A stretch of DNA of 64,000 nt, taken from NCBI RefSeq assembly GCF_051622035.1, contig NC_135356.1, positions 32,036,109 through 32,100,108 on the forward strand, in the 5' to 3' direction. Source of the stretch: Arctopsyche grandis. Lineage: Eukaryota; Arthropoda; Insecta; Trichoptera; Hydropsychidae. Shown piece by piece: positions 44,279 through 54,951 of this stretch; the first letter of the stretch is position 1, and the number at the start of each line of letters is the position of its first letter. A program made the position numbers and the translations under genes. The notes beneath the pieces are model-generated. The model did no database searches and was not told the DNA's origin. It was given only the letters and a program-made list of their open reading frames with translations.

Positions 44279-44906
44279 TTTTATTTATTATTTTAGGCAC
44301 TCCGTTAAAATATTTTATTATTAAGTCACTTTCACCTTTGTCTTTTCTGGTATTCATTTCGTTCCACAAATTGTTTATATGTAGTCTTTGCATGTACGTT
44401 AGGTCGTTTTTTATTTTAATTCCTAGTTTGGGTCCTTTTCTAAGTAATGATATTGCTGTTTGCTGTACATCGAGTTTAACTTTTAGGGGCCTTGGCTTCG
44501 TACCTTGTTTTAATCCGATTCTATGAGCGGTGAATTTGTGGTTAGGTAGCTCGGCTTTTGACAATAAATTTGCGATTACATTATTGTCGTCATTATTACC
44601 TGTTTCAGTAATGTCAAATATGATAACATTGTTTTTTCTATTTTTTCTTTCTTCCATTTCACTAACAAGTTCCAATGTCGATTCAATCGTGGTGGGTGTA
44701 TCTTTAGACATATACATTTTGGTAGCTGACAGCTCTCCTTCCAGCATTGCAATATTACAGGACATTTCGCCTACAGTTTGCGAGATATCAGAGGTGAAAG
44801 GCATCAATTTGGCCATTTGGTCCTTGCTAAATCTATTGACAGGGTCCATGAGGACTTGGACCATACTCTCTAATATTTTGGAGACACTTTGCACGTACTT
44901 GGCCAT
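44262..44906 (-). CDS. LINE ORF1 protein
   Basis: 214 residues, starting MAKYVQSVSKILESMVQVL. The first third is a predicted coiled coil (repeated Met/Leu/Glu heptads around ISQTVGEMSCNIAMLEGE). It is followed by a KNNVIIFDITETGNNDD strand and a basic segment with RKGPKLGIKIKNDLTYMQ, the pattern of LINE ORF1 RNA-binding proteins with an RRM-like core. It should coat LINE RNA. Stop TAA overlaps the beginning of ORF2 by a few codons in another frame. Intact, no zinc knuckles seen. Confidence 0.8.
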   Translation of the reverse strand: MAKYVQSVSKILESMVQVLMDPVNRFSKDQMAKLMPFTSDISQTVGEMSCNIAMLEGELSATKMYMSKDTPTTIESTLELVSEMEERKNRKNNVIIFDITETGNNDDNNVIANLLSKAELPNHKFTAHRIGLKQGTKPRPLKVKLDVQQTAISLLRKGPKLGIKIKNDLTYMQRLHINNLWNEMNTRKDKGESDLIIKYFNGVPKIINKNSTKN

Positions 44907-44999
44907 TTTATATTTTATTTATTAACAATGAAGAAGTAGCAAAAACACACTTTGGCGACACGACCGAACGCGACAACGAACACAACAATTATATTAGAT

Positions 45000-45216
45000 A
45001 TTAAGTGGGTACAATTTTTGACGTGTAAACGTCTTTCCTTTTAGGACCACAGTATAGAGAGTGCATCCTGAGATTTCTTGGTTCAAAAGGTCTTGTTCGA
45101 TAGATATTAAAAAATAATTGAATAATTTTTTTAAATGTCTAAATTTTGAAATTGACGGGGACAAATGACTCTCGGACTGGGACACCGGGACACAGACCTC
45201 GAAACTGGGACATAGG
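45000..45216. other. spacer between LINE and hAT element
   Basis: 45140-45215 holds repeated GGGAC words (CGGGGACAAATGACTCTC, CTGGGACACCGGGACAC), like the GGGAC-rich stretch at 17080-17140. No gene. Confidence 0.4.
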
Positions 45217-45458
45217 CTTGTGTAGTTCGCGAACGAACTAGGTCGTAAGAGCGCTCCCACAGGTGAACTAGTCGAACTAGTTCCCTCACTCCTCGTTCCA
45301 TAGTTCCATAGTTCACTAGTTCGTGACCGAATGAGTGAGAGTGGGACGGCACTACACTAATACTGCCGCTCGCTCACTGCACATGCGCGTCTTGTTCACT
45401 CTTACGATCTAGTTCGTTCGCGAACTACACAAGACAGTTCGTTCGCGAACTACACAAG
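45217..45458. repeat. terminal/subterminal inverted repeats beside the hAT transposase
   Basis: CTTGTGTAGTTCGCGAACGA starts at 45217 and its reverse complement ends at 45433 (31 bp, one mismatch) and again at 45458. They lie 200-450 bp before the transposase start and probably form its left end. No TSD could be matched. Confidence 0.65.
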
Positions 45459-45668
45459 AATTTCATTAGTTTGTGACCGAATGAACGAGAGTGACGTTAA
45501 CCGAACGTTAAATAAATTTTAAAATAATAAGACACTGTCGTTATCAAGTAGCTTATGCTTCTAATGTATAATAACAATTACTATTAACAATTAATTAATT
45601 TCTTTAATATACTTTAAAAATAGTTTACGTATAGGGTTAATGTGTTTTGTTATAGGGTATTTGTTACG

Positions 45669-47360
45669 ATGTCATCAAAAAGAAAACATAGCCCCTTGTG
45701 GACTCATTTTACAGAAGACATTGATAATAAAAAAGCGAAATGTAACCATTGTTCAACAATAATAAGTATTGCGGGCGGATCGAATGGTAATTTAACCCGA
45801 CATATGAAAACAAAACACCTTTTGATCCCATTAACTGCTGAAAGACAAACACCGATATTACCTAGTTTAAACTCACTTCAATCAAGTCAAAGCACATGCG
45901 AATCGGAGAATATAATTTCAGCATCATCAAATATAGTAGACTCCCAACAATCGATGACCCAATACATTCGTAGACCACCGCCAGTTCCAAAGATTGAGCA
46001 AATTGATAAACAACTTGTCAAGATGGTAGCTAAAGGGCATCACGCCTTAAGAATCGTAGAAGAAACAGAATTTCGTAAACTTATTGAATTAGTTTCTCAA
46101 TGCCCAGGCTATAAACTACCATCAAGAAAAACGTTATCGGAAAATTTAATGTCAAGAATTCACAATGACGTCATGGCTGAAGCAAAAATAAAGGTACAAG
46201 CAGCACCAGCGTTGTCTCTTAGTACTGATGGTTGGACGTCTAGAAATAACGACAGCTATATAGCTATTGTAGCTCATTTTATAAATGAAGAGACTAAACT
46301 TCACTCAGTATTACTTGGTTGTATCAATTATAAAGAGCGACATACTAGTCAAAACTTGTGCGACTTTATGAAAGTTGTTATGGCGGAGTGGAACATTTCA
46401 CACACAGTTGCTGCCATTGTTAGCGATAATGCAGCAAATATCTTATCTGCTGTTAGACTTGGTGATTGGCGGTCCATCTCATGTTTCGCTCACTCTCTAA
46501 ATCTTGTTGTACAAGAAGCTACGAAAAAGATATGTGACGTTTTGGGAAGAGTTAAAAATATTGTCGAGTTTTTTATTCGTAGCACACAAGGAAAACATAA
46601 ATTGACTGCTACGCAGCAGCAAATGAATTTGCCTGTTCTTAAGCTCAAGCAGGATGTACAAACCTGCTGGAATTCCACTTTTGACATGCTCAAGCGAATA
46701 GTACAGGTAAAGGATGCAGTGATTGCTACCGTTGCACTTCTACGCCCTGATTTAACTTTAAATGAAGGGGACTGGGAAGTCATAGAGGAAGTTTTACCGT
46801 TACTCAGTCCATTCTACGAGATTACCTTAGAAATAAGTGCCGAGAAAAACGTCACTTTATCTAAAATAATAATTTTGTGTAATTTACTAACAAATTTTTT
46901 ACAAAAACATGTTTCTTACAATACAAAAATAGTTGATGTGCAGTCTCTGCTAAAGAAAGGCATGGAAGATCGTTTAAAAGATATAGAGAAGAATATGTTA
47001 TACGCAGAGTGTACGATTTTGGATCCTCGATTTAAGACGAGGGGATTCAAAAATCAAAGAGCCTGTGAAATGGTAGTACAAGCCCTTAGAAATAAAATCG
47101 GCCAAGTACAATTAGTTCAAGGGGGTACTCCAGAGGCTGTTCCTACTTCCAGCGACGCATCAACATCTATACCTAGTAATAAAAATAGCTGCATATGGGA
47201 TGAATACGACCAAGAAATACAAAAAATTACTAGGCCAGATAACCAGCTTGCTGCTGGCATTCGCGAATTAGATAAATACCTAAATGAAGAGTATCTAAAT
47301 CGTAAAGAAGATCCGCTTCAATGGTGGCATGAACGTCGTTTGATATACGTCGTCGTTTGA
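45669..47360 (+). CDS. BED-finger hAT transposase, C-terminally truncated
   Basis: I chose the Met at 45669 (MSSKRKHSPLWTHF), the usual start before a BED finger; the frame is also open to 45642. Numbering from 45642: BED zinc finger CNHC (34-37) with HMKTKH (54-59); catalytic-core motifs LSTDGWTSR (first Asp about 196) and IVSDNAAN (second Asp about 262); CFAHSLNL (281-288) and QTCWNSTFDML (340-350). The frame then reaches DPLQWWHERR and ends YVVV, where hAT proteins continue into the dimerisation block with SERxFS. That block, where family knowledge places the third acid, is missing because the sequence switches at about 47350 to the oxidase-pseudogene duplicate. Probably inactive, though the open part is undamaged. 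Confidence 0.92.
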   Translation: MSSKRKHSPLWTHFTEDIDNKKAKCNHCSTIISIAGGSNGNLTRHMKTKHLLIPLTAERQTPILPSLNSLQSSQSTCESENIISASSNIVDSQQSMTQYIRRPPPVPKIEQIDKQLVKMVAKGHHALRIVEETEFRKLIELVSQCPGYKLPSRKTLSENLMSRIHNDVMAEAKIKVQAAPALSLSTDGWTSRNNDSYIAIVAHFINEETKLHSVLLGCINYKERHTSQNLCDFMKVVMAEWNISHTVAAIVSDNAANILSAVRLGDWRSISCFAHSLNLVVQEATKKICDVLGRVKNIVEFFIRSTQGKHKLTATQQQMNLPVLKLKQDVQTCWNSTFDMLKRIVQVKDAVIATVALLRPDLTLNEGDWEVIEEVLPLLSPFYEITLEISAEKNVTLSKIIILCNLLTNFLQKHVSYNTKIVDVQSLLKKGMEDRLKDIEKNMLYAECTILDPRFKTRGFKNQRACEMVVQALRNKIGQVQLVQGGTPEAVPTSSDASTSIPSNKNSCIWDEYDQEIQKITRPDNQLAAGIRELDKYLNEEYLNRKEDPLQWWHERRLIYVVV

Positions 47361-48420
47361 TATCAATATAAATAACAATTTATAATAACCATTCAGCTCC
47401 GAGATCTGTAATAGCGTCTTCAAGTGGCAAGCTGTTTGCTCGTCCATCTATCGGATTGCCGGCCTCCAACGGCAAAGCTTCCTACCCATTTTCAAAAAGC
47501 TTGGTGAGACCAGCCGGTCCGCCATCAATTACTACCACATCATAAACTTCACTGAAATATAAAAATAAATCTAATTAAAACTAACGTCACAATCTTCACA
47601 ATGCTCTAAGACTGTGCCTGAATGGTTATTTTTCTCCTTTAAAAAAAATTATACAAATTCAATATGAATTTTTATGAAATCTCTGTACAGGAATTCGTGT
47701 AGTTATTAAAAAAGTTGTATACACGGACATAGATAGAAGTTTGATTAAAAAGTAAGAGATCTAAATAGCATACAAATACTTAAGTATTTTAGAATTGTAT
47801 CAAAACTTCAATTTTGTATTTTTTCATTGATATCTTTATACCAAAATTTTCTTTTACATACGTATATATAATATATAATAGAGATAAAATATACACAAAG
47901 ATTCAAATATAATGCGAACTGGTTTTAGATTTAGAAAATGATATGAACCGAATCAAAAGAAGTGCTAATTACCTATTGCCGGATGACATTTTGAGGTTAT
48001 GTGAACGATGACATCTGTCAAATGATAGTTGAATTGGAGCTAGCACCACAATCGATGAGCATACCTATTAGTGCTTTTCTAAAATATCATTTAGTGACTC
48101 TATAAATAAATCATGTTTTTTAATGTACATTTATTAATATGTGCATGGATTAGTCTGAATTTCTCGTTTCTCAATCATTTCTCATTTTTATTTTATTTCT
48201 TCCCACTCTCCTGTTCACCATTTTTTTTTACTTACGTTTCAGAATTATTTGCGAGTGATAATTAATCATAATCAGTTTCAAATTTATCACACAAAAAATA
48301 AATTATTTCACTTTCTTGAAATGTTAAATGCAACTAAAGTACCGCTAGATGGCATTATTAGAAGTTACAGTCGGTAAAGCTGATTTCTACTTTATCGTAC
48401 TGCAAACGAATGCCGATGGA
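47360..48420. repeat. 1-kb segmental duplication, copy 2 (partner 17349-18358)
   Basis: Starts at the transposase stop with ATATCAATATAAATAAC and runs to GAATGCCGATGG. One junction cuts a hAT transposase, the other abuts CAGTGGCGTAGCGAAGG of another element. Confidence 0.88.
47395..47989 (-). pseudogene. spermine-oxidase-like pseudogene, copy 2 (exons 1-2)
   Basis: Exon 1 at 47989-47973 (MSSGN, donor GTAATT), exon 2 from 47551 down to about 47395 (VYDVVVIDGGPAGLTKLFEN, then a TAG, then LEAGNPIDGRANSLPLEDAI and TDLGAEW). It keeps one more Val codon than copy 1, closer to the family (YDVVVIGGGPAG). The TAG is at the same place as in copy 1, so the gene was dead before it was duplicated. Later exons are not present here. 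Confidence 0.75.
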
Positions 48421-48890
48421 CAGTGGCGTAGCGAAGGAGGGGGGGGGGGGGCATGGAATTTTACTACTTATATTAATACTATTTTTATTTGTTATATGAA
48501 CAAATTTTCACTCAAATTTTTTTGATTAATTTTATTGAAAATTTACGATTGTGATTATGAATTTTTATTTTGATGTATTTATTTTGTCTTTTTGTTTTTT
48601 GTTATAAATTATATTATTTTTATTATTTCATAATTTTTATCATATTATTATTCTTATTATTTTGATATTTTTATTATACTGTTATATATATTTTTTTCTT
48701 TTTTATTTTTCTCTAACTATCTTACTCTATTATCATTTTTGTTTCTTATTTTAAATGTTTAAGCTTTTCTTTTTTTACCTATATGTGAAAATTATTAATG
48801 GTTTACTTAACATAATTATGTTTTTTTACTATCAATCTATGTAACTTAATAAACTGTAAGTTTTCCAAATAAATAAATAAATAAATGTAA
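48421..48890 (+). mobile_element. element end plus 5'-truncated LINE tail
   Basis: CAGTGGCGTAGCGAAGGAGG opens a hAT-like end with a G-tract. The following T-rich 400 bp ends in AATAAACTG...(AAAT)n at 48867-48886, a LINE 3' end. No coding sequence or TSD identified. Confidence 0.5.
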
Positions 48891-49408
48891 GGTTTGTAAG
48901 GTGGTAGAATCCGTGACATTAAATTTGATAAATTAATAACAAATGCATATTCAAATAAATTTAAATAAAATAAAACTGTTCAAATAAACTTAATAAAATG
49001 TTTACTATTAGATAAGCCATGTTTAAAGCATTTATTACGTCCGTGAAATGTTTGGTTAATCTTATGTGATGTCTATGGGAAACTTTACATTGTCATTTAT
49101 CGCAGAATCAAACATTCATCAGGACTTTTACATACATATGTATATGTAAGTTAAGGTAACTATTAAGCATGGTTAATCTAAAAATAATGTACATATTGTG
49201 ATAAATATGAAAATAAGAATCTCAGCATTACATTAAATGATAAGTATGTACCATAAGAAAGTTTGTACGAAAATCTTGTACATATATTGTGTTCTTCGTC
49301 TGTTCAAAGGGTTTCTAAACAAAATACCTACAAATTAATCAAATTGATGTGTTTGTTAATTTTTATCGTGTGAAAATAATTTATACCCGTAATAATTAGT
49401 CACCATTG
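48891..49408. other. AT-rich spacer, no gene seen
   Basis: No supported open frame; ends in the TSD of the next MITE. Confidence 0.35.
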
Positions 49409-49416
49409 GTAATAAT

Positions 49417-49549
49417 TAGTCACCGGACCCAGAAGGTGCCGCGTATTGTTCAAAGGTTGTAAATGCATTGTTAAAGGTTTGCCGAACCTTTTTTTACAAA
49501 GGATTTACAAAATGGAACAATGGATAGCACTGTGACTATCCTACCTCTA
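49417..49549 (+). mobile_element. 133-bp hAT MITE, intact reference copy
   Basis: Starts TAGTCACCGGACCC, ends CTATCCTACCTCTA, perfect TSD GTAATAAT at 49409-49416 and 49550-49557. It is nearly identical to the two halves around the LTR array and shows the empty-site sequence TTACAAAGGATTTAC. Confidence 0.92.
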
Positions 49550-49557
49550 GTAATAAT

Positions 49558-50205
49558 ACGATAATACGAATTCCATATCCAGTTCCTAAATAGCAACTGG
49601 ATATGGAAACATCGGTAGTAGATATCGTGCGTGTGGATGGTTCCATGAAAGCGTTCCCTCTAAGGTGTGCGCGCGTGTGAGACACCTTATAGCTTGGACG
49701 GAACGTTGGCGTCAAGATGTTGCATAAGTCCCCCCCCCCTCCCCCCTTCTTCGCCGAGCTCGGCCGAGAGCCGAACGCCGTTAGCCGAGTGCGCCCGACT
49801 TCAGCCGAGGCCGCGCTCGGCTAACACTTTTACCAACACATGTACACATTGTAAGCGTGGCCGCTCGCCGTAGCAGTGGACAAAAAAATTCACCCAATCT
49901 ATGTAGTCTAAATATTTATCAAATATGTATATCCATATGGTGTTTGGAAAGTTGTGCATATTTAAATTCAATTCGACTATAAATAACAAAAATATATTCG
50001 ACATAATTTTCATTTACGATATTTTCATTTAATCAGTGTGATATTTTGAAACTTATAATGTACTATATACTAACTATGTATGTAGTAGCACTCGAAAAAG
50101 AGTGAACTCGGGCCCTGAAACTTTTTTCCGCCTCCCTTAGTAGATATGGGCAAAAATGGCAATTTTGAACGAACCGAACGAATTTTTATTCCCGGAAACA
50201 GTGGC
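49558..50205. other. mixed repeat fragments
   Basis: 49566-49625 relates to the ATT-flanked MITE at 54510 (TCCATATCCAGTTCCTA, ATCGGTAGT). 49648-49700 has CGTTCCCTCTAAGGTGTGCG, the look of another hAT end. 49720-49870 is GC-rich with repeated GCCGAG words and a C-tract. No gene. Confidence 0.45.
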
Positions 50206-50209
50206 GGAC

Positions 50210-50430
50210 TGGGACTGAAACCAGTGCTTGCCAGGAGTCAGAGGGGGCTCCCACCCAGGGCTAAAAAAAAATGTCTTCCCCCCCATATAACAAAATTTTC
50301 TTCGTAAAAAATAAATAGAATTTTCAAAAATGCACGAATCAAAATTTAAAAGTGCAATTATAATCAAATGTTATTTTGGAAGTATGAAATAAATTTAAAT
50401 CGCTGGTTGATGATGAATCGTCCTATAAAA
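50210..50430 (-). mobile_element. fragment of the CAGTGGCGGACTGG hAT-like family
   Basis: CAGTGGCGGACTGGGACTGA at 50210 is the right end of the 32996 element in reverse, followed by the GGCTCCCACCCAGG and CCCCATATAACAAAATTTTC blocks, then jumps to an internal part (GATTTAAATTTACTTCATAC complement). An internally deleted copy; its other end was not found. Confidence 0.7.
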
Positions 50431-50792
50431 AAAACTTTTTAAGTGAATCTGTGTGACATCATTTGTTTCAAATAACACGCGTGTTTATGGTTGCAATCAA
50501 TCGGTGGGTCTCATAATCATATAAAAAAAATAATTTAATTTTTAAATTAATATTTTTCAAGCACGGATTATCCGCACCCGGATGATTGAGAGTATACTGT
50601 ATATGTAAATTTATTGAATTGTAACGATGAAAAAAATGGTCACACATACATTGTATGCTAATGGAGAGGGCGGCAAACAGTTTCGCGACGAATCGCAAAG
50701 CAACGCAATGCAAGGGGACGTCGAGCCGCCATTTTGGTGCTGGTGGAACGACTATTAACTCGGATCGTGATTCTAGTATTGATCATCATGAT

Positions 50793-50900
50793 TAGAGGTA
50801 GGACCGGAAGCGTGCCGTTCATTTTTTTGGACTCTTAATTTCTAAATAGACCCAAAATGCCCTGATTCCTGGAAAAAGCACGCTTCCGGTCCGCCCTTTA
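50793..50900. mobile_element. 108-bp MITE, relative of the 133-bp family
   Basis: Starts TAGAGGTAGGACCGGAAGCG, with the GCACGCTTCCGGTCC complement near the right end; flanks ATCATGAT (50785-50792) and ATCGTGAT (50901-50908) match at 7 of 8. The left end is the reverse complement of the GGTCCTACCTCTA end of the others. Confidence 0.75.
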
Positions 50901-50914
50901 ATCGTGATACTGAC

Positions 50915-51068
50915 ACTATCACTGATACACGGATCGCGTGATAATATTGATAGCGAGACGGCCCAACGTGAACATTCGTCCAAAGAGGCTGCGAAACACG
51001 CAAATGACACGGAAAGGCCGCACCGCACGGCTCAATCGAAAAAGACGAGACGCGATTCCAAGGTCGGT
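50915..51068. repeat. dispersed repeat, inverted relatives at 54225-54352 and 54745-54862
   Basis: Shares GGATCGCGTG.TAATATTGATA and GACGAGACGCGATTCCAAGG with the reverse complement of the two 54-kb copies. The plus frame reads a polar Ser/Arg/Glu-rich stretch (NIDSETAQREHSSKEAAKHA), so it may derive from a coding exon, but no family is recognised. Confidence 0.65.
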
Positions 51069-51220
51069 TCATACATATGTTCATACATGTTCATACAGGC
51101 AAGCCGACGAATGCAACAGTGTTCCCGAGCTCGCAAGATTCGCATTAGGCTCGATATTTTTCTTGTGCTGCACAAACCATAGTACATATATGGTCATTAC
51201 CATTACGTATATGGTCGTAC

Positions 51221-51403
51221 TTAAAACGAAGTGACCGCGCGACAGAAAATGGCACGCGCGTCCACGGCCTTGGCCATCGTTTGCGCAAAGAACGAAAGCG
51301 CGTCGATATTGCCGAACGAAACGGCTACCGATGCGGGAAAGCCGGAAAAATGAAGAATGGCGTCGCGGAATCGGAATCGGCCTGCAATGAATGGCGCAAC
51401 CAA
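51221..51403 (-). other. possible coding stretch, not recognised
   Basis: GC-richer than its surroundings. The minus frame reads LVAPFIAGRFRFRDAILHFS after a possible acceptor TCAATCAG, and upstream CTCGCCCACAG|GTACG could be a donor, but the implied intron would be only about 38 nt. No family seen; could equally be repeat. Confidence 0.2.
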
Positions 51404-51639
51404 CTGATTGAAAGGGCTAATTAGCTACAATAAGAACGTACCTGTGGGCGAGTGGGGCAGCTCAGCGTCGTATATTCACCGCTACTGACCGTGCCGTGCG
51501 ATTTCCAACCGAATTTGGTGTTCGGCCACCTCACAGACTACATGTCGTCTCTCTTGCACCTTACATATTACGCGATACAACCATATACATAACGAAAGCA
51601 TTTAAATTGCAATTACCGCTTGAGTTAGTACGTTTAGAT

Positions 51640-52145
51640 AAAAAAAAATTCGGGTGTGACCAACCCATGACTTTATCTATATATTTGAGGACATATAAGA
51701 AGGTTACAAAACAAAATTCGATATTGAACTGATGACTATGATAGCGATACAAATTGAGCGCAAATGTATGGAAACTTCCACAAAACTACTTCCGGTTGTC
51801 AGATTTTGTTCAAATTTTTTTTATTACTAAAAATCACTATCAGTATTATACTCATTAAATATCAAGAAAATAAAAATAATTTTACAGGTCAAAATAAAAT
51901 AATGAAATATTGTTTTAAAAGAAAAAAAAATACTGATTCCGGTCTACAAATTCTGACCAAAACCCTACCAGCTCTAAGTTAGTACATAAAGGATAGAAAT
52001 ATAAATTTTCAGCTTAATACGTTCAGGGGTGTGGACAGACTAGTGGGCACAACATTTTTCACCTTTCTACGAGGAAAAAAATCCCACTTCCGGTTTATAA
52101 AATTTAATAATTTTTTTTTTATTTTCATCACATTGAATTTTCTTT
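51640..52145. repeat. dispersed repeats (partners 19270-19490 and 24150-24320)
   Basis: 51640-51800 is the reverse complement of 19270-19490. 51980-52145 matches 24150-24320 (AATATAAATTTTCAGCTT, TCAGGGGTGTGG, AAAAAATCCCACTTC, TTTTCATCACATTGA). The second match ends exactly where the LINE begins at 24322, which helps place that LINE's 5' end. Confidence 0.8.
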
Positions 52146-52317
52146 GTGACGAACACACATGTTTAACACTTTGCACTCTTAATGGAATTTCTCTTCACCA
52201 CTAGTCTACTCTGGGATGGAATTTTTTTTTTTTTTTTTTTTTTTAATTTTAGTTGTTCATATTATTAATTTATGTCGAATATCAAATTGGTGACTTCATT
52301 TTATCCAAAAATAGGCA

Positions 52318-52545
52318 ATTTTTTTTTTAGATAAAAACTAAATATTATGCTCAGTTATTTTGGGACTATCTGTTTGTCTCTAATTGTAACCATAATAACA
52401 TGATGTTTATTTGGGATTATATTTTTCGAATATAGTCACTAAATTCAATTATTTCAAACCAACATAATTACCAAATCGAACTAAATTATGAGTTTTACAT
52501 TTCTTGTATTATTTATGACAGTAGTTTTGTATAATAAATGAGTTT
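52318..52545. repeat. inverted partner of 36480-36718
   Basis: See the 36480-36718 repeat; about 230 bp, non-coding, opposite orientation, 16 kb away. Confidence 0.8.
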
Positions 52546-53009
52546 TATTACTAGAAACTTTTAAAATATGCCTGTAGAAATATTTTTATACCTACCCTAT
52601 AGTTCGTTAGCCAGTTTGGGTCCAAGGATGCAGAGCCATTGTCTGTTTACTCATTGTATTTAAATGCGTACCCACCCTCATAAAGTGTCTATTGGTTAGT
52701 TTTTTAACTGTTAGTTAAAATCACATTTTCTATTCGTTACTTACTTGTAGAAGACATCGAAAAAAAAAGTGGAGTCGAAAAAAATAGTGGAAGAAAATTC
52801 GAACGAAAAAAAAATCGAAGTCTGATTCGGTTAGTGGTTTGGGAGATAATTGAATTCAAAAACTTAAAAAAAAGAGGACACCTATAAGGGGAGGTACCAT
52901 TCCTGGTCAACATAAAAATTTTATGATAAAATTTTACGTCGTGTCGATAAGAATTTCAGTAACCGATACTAAGTTTCAGTTCGATAAGACTAACGTTGTT
53001 AAAATATCC

Positions 53010-53014
53010 CCAAA

Positions 53015-53050
<36 letters not shown>

Positions 53051-53170
53051 CTTCTAGATCATGAAAACGTGATCAGTGATCGATTCTCAGTTCGAATCAA
53101 TCAAAATCTCGAATTCAAATTTTCGAGTGATCACAAAACTGCGTCTATTGTTACTACGTACATAAATAAA
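53010..53170. repeat. CA microsatellite and inverted partner of 18536-18690
   Basis: A run of about 16 CA units (about 53016-53048) followed by TAGATCATGAAAACGTGATC and further matches to the reverse complement of 18536-18690. Confidence 0.8.
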
Positions 53171-53475
53171 GTAAAAATATATTGAGATAGAAAACCAATC
53201 CTTATAAACGTAGTGAAATAAAAAAAAATTGCCAAATAAATGAAAAATAGGACGGAAAAAAAATCCGTAAAAAAATATATTTACGACTTTTAAAATTCGC
53301 TAGACAATTAATTTGAAGTATTTTAAAGCAATGAAATATAACAATTAATAGGAAAAATATCTGACTATTGATTGAATATTTGAGTTTTATGACCGCAAAA
53401 GCCAAAAAACTGTAAAAATCGCGGATTTTTTTAAACGCTCATATCTCGTAAACGGTGGGTGACCACCAACAAAAA

Positions 53476-53797
53476 TCTCAATGGGGTGGGTGTATGTCCC
53501 TTTCGCTTCTTCAGTTGTATGATGTGTCTTCGTACGGAGTTTTGCGCTGTACATAATCAGTAAATTCAAATAGACCGTAGTGCTTATTTTGAATGAAACA
53601 TAACACCGATTATTTTATTTGATTGCGATGTGTTGATTGTGCACAGCAAATATCTACATACATATATAATATGATACGTACAGGACAGGTATTTTTGCGT
53701 GTTCGTACACGTAAAAGGCCATTTGAGACATATGTACATGCATATGTACGTAGGTATGTACCAACGGCTAGGCATGTTTCGTGTACGGGCATGTCGA
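53476..53797. repeat. dispersed repeat (partner 36926-37240)
   Basis: Direct partner of 36926-37240 with an extra TGTCTTCGTACGGAGTTTTG near 53525. Non-coding. Confidence 0.85.
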
Positions 53798-53959
53798 TTA
53801 GTGGGGTTGGCGTGTGCGTCGAAATTAGCTGCGTCGTTCGCATATTCGACCAATCGCTATCGCCGTGGGTGAACCCCCACTCCCAGCCATTACATCGGAA
53901 ACGCTGCTCGCAGTCGGCAGAAGTGGTGCGCCCATCGCGGTGAGTGCACGTCGCTGGGC

Positions 53960-54910
53960 TCTCAGCTCTGAGTTCGTGCCAATGCGAACCGCAATGTTCG
54001 CCGCCATTTTCCGGCAGAAGTGCAGCGGCCATCGCGGCGGGTGCGCGTCGCTGAGCTCTGAGCTGCCGCTACCCGCCCCCCCCCCACCACCACCCCCAAC
54101 CCCCCGCAGGTACGCTATTATTGTAGCTTTATTGTTGCCCTTTCGATCGTTGGTCGCGTTTGCCGTGGGGTGGGGTTGATTGCTTTCGTCGATCGATTGC
54201 ACAAGTGCTGGCCGAGGCGTCTGCGACCAAATAATCACAGCCACCGCGACCTTGGAATCGCGTCTCGTCATCCCCCTCGACTGTGGCGTCGTTTCCTTTC
54301 CGTTTCTCTCTCTCTATCAATATTACCACGCGATCCGCGCATCACTGATCCGGCTAGTGGCAGAATCGCATTTTACATTTTGTGCTAATGCAGATCGCAA
54401 TGTTCGCCGCCATTTTCCGGCAGAAGTGGTACGGCCATCGCGGTGAGTGCACAACGCTGAGCCCTGAGCTGCCCCTCCCCTCCCCTAACGCTATTATTGT
54501 AGCTTTATTGGCTACGTTCACACTACCGATATCTACACCCGACATTTTCGAATTTTCCATATCCAGTTCCTATATTGCAACCTGTGGTTGCTATTTAGGA
54601 ACTGGTTATGGAAAATATCGGTAGTGTGGACGTAGCCATTGTTGCCGCGTTTCAATCGGTTGGTCGCGTTTGCCGTGGATCGATTGCTTTCGTCGATCGA
54701 TTGCACAAGTGCTCGTCGATTGATTGCACATTTGCCACCAAACAATCAGAGCCACCGCGACCTTGGAATCGCGTCTCGTCATCCCCCTCGACTGTGGCGT
54801 CGTTTCCTTTCCGTTTCTCTCTCTCTATCAATATTACCACGCGATCCGCGCATCAGTGATCCGGCTAGTGGCAGAATCGCATTTTACATTTCGTGCTAAT
54901 GGAGAATCGC
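53960..54910. repeat. GC-rich tandemly reduplicated block
   Basis: CGCAATGTTCGCCGCCATTT with its 90-bp neighbourhood occurs at 53985 and 54395. A 260-bp segment (TCGATCGATTGCACAAGTGC ... CCGGCTAGTGGCAGAATCGC) occurs at 54135-54395 and 54651-54910, 513 bp apart, separated by the ATT-flanked MITE. A C-tract lies at 54077-54105. Open frames in it are inconsistent between copies. Confidence 0.75.
54510..54637. mobile_element. 128-bp palindromic MITE, ATT TSD
   Basis: GGCTACGTTCACACTACCGA at the left and its near-complement GTAGTGTGGACGTAGCC at the right, the arms pairing inward through CCATATCCAGTTCCTA. Flanked by ATT on both sides. A half copy lies at 55618-55680 and a rearranged piece at 49566-49625. 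Confidence 0.8.
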
Positions 54911-54951
54911 AATTTTAGTGCACGTCGCTGAGCTCTGAGCTGCCCCTAAAT

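Larger units (their letters stand above)
38485..44990 (-). mobile_element. Jockey-like LINE, near full length, split by an insertion
   Basis: On the minus strand it runs from an approximate 5' end near 44990 through ORF1 (44906-44262), an overlapping ORF2, and a 3' (AAAT)n tail at about 38485-38510. ORF2 has no stop other than at the insertion 41129-43885. Both ORFs look intact otherwise, so this was a young copy when it was hit. The 5' boundary is not proven. Confidence 0.85.

Noticed and set aside
53610..54271. Overlapping 100-148 codon frames on both strands
   Set aside because: GC-rich reduplicated DNA with C-tracts; frames are not kept between repeat copies.
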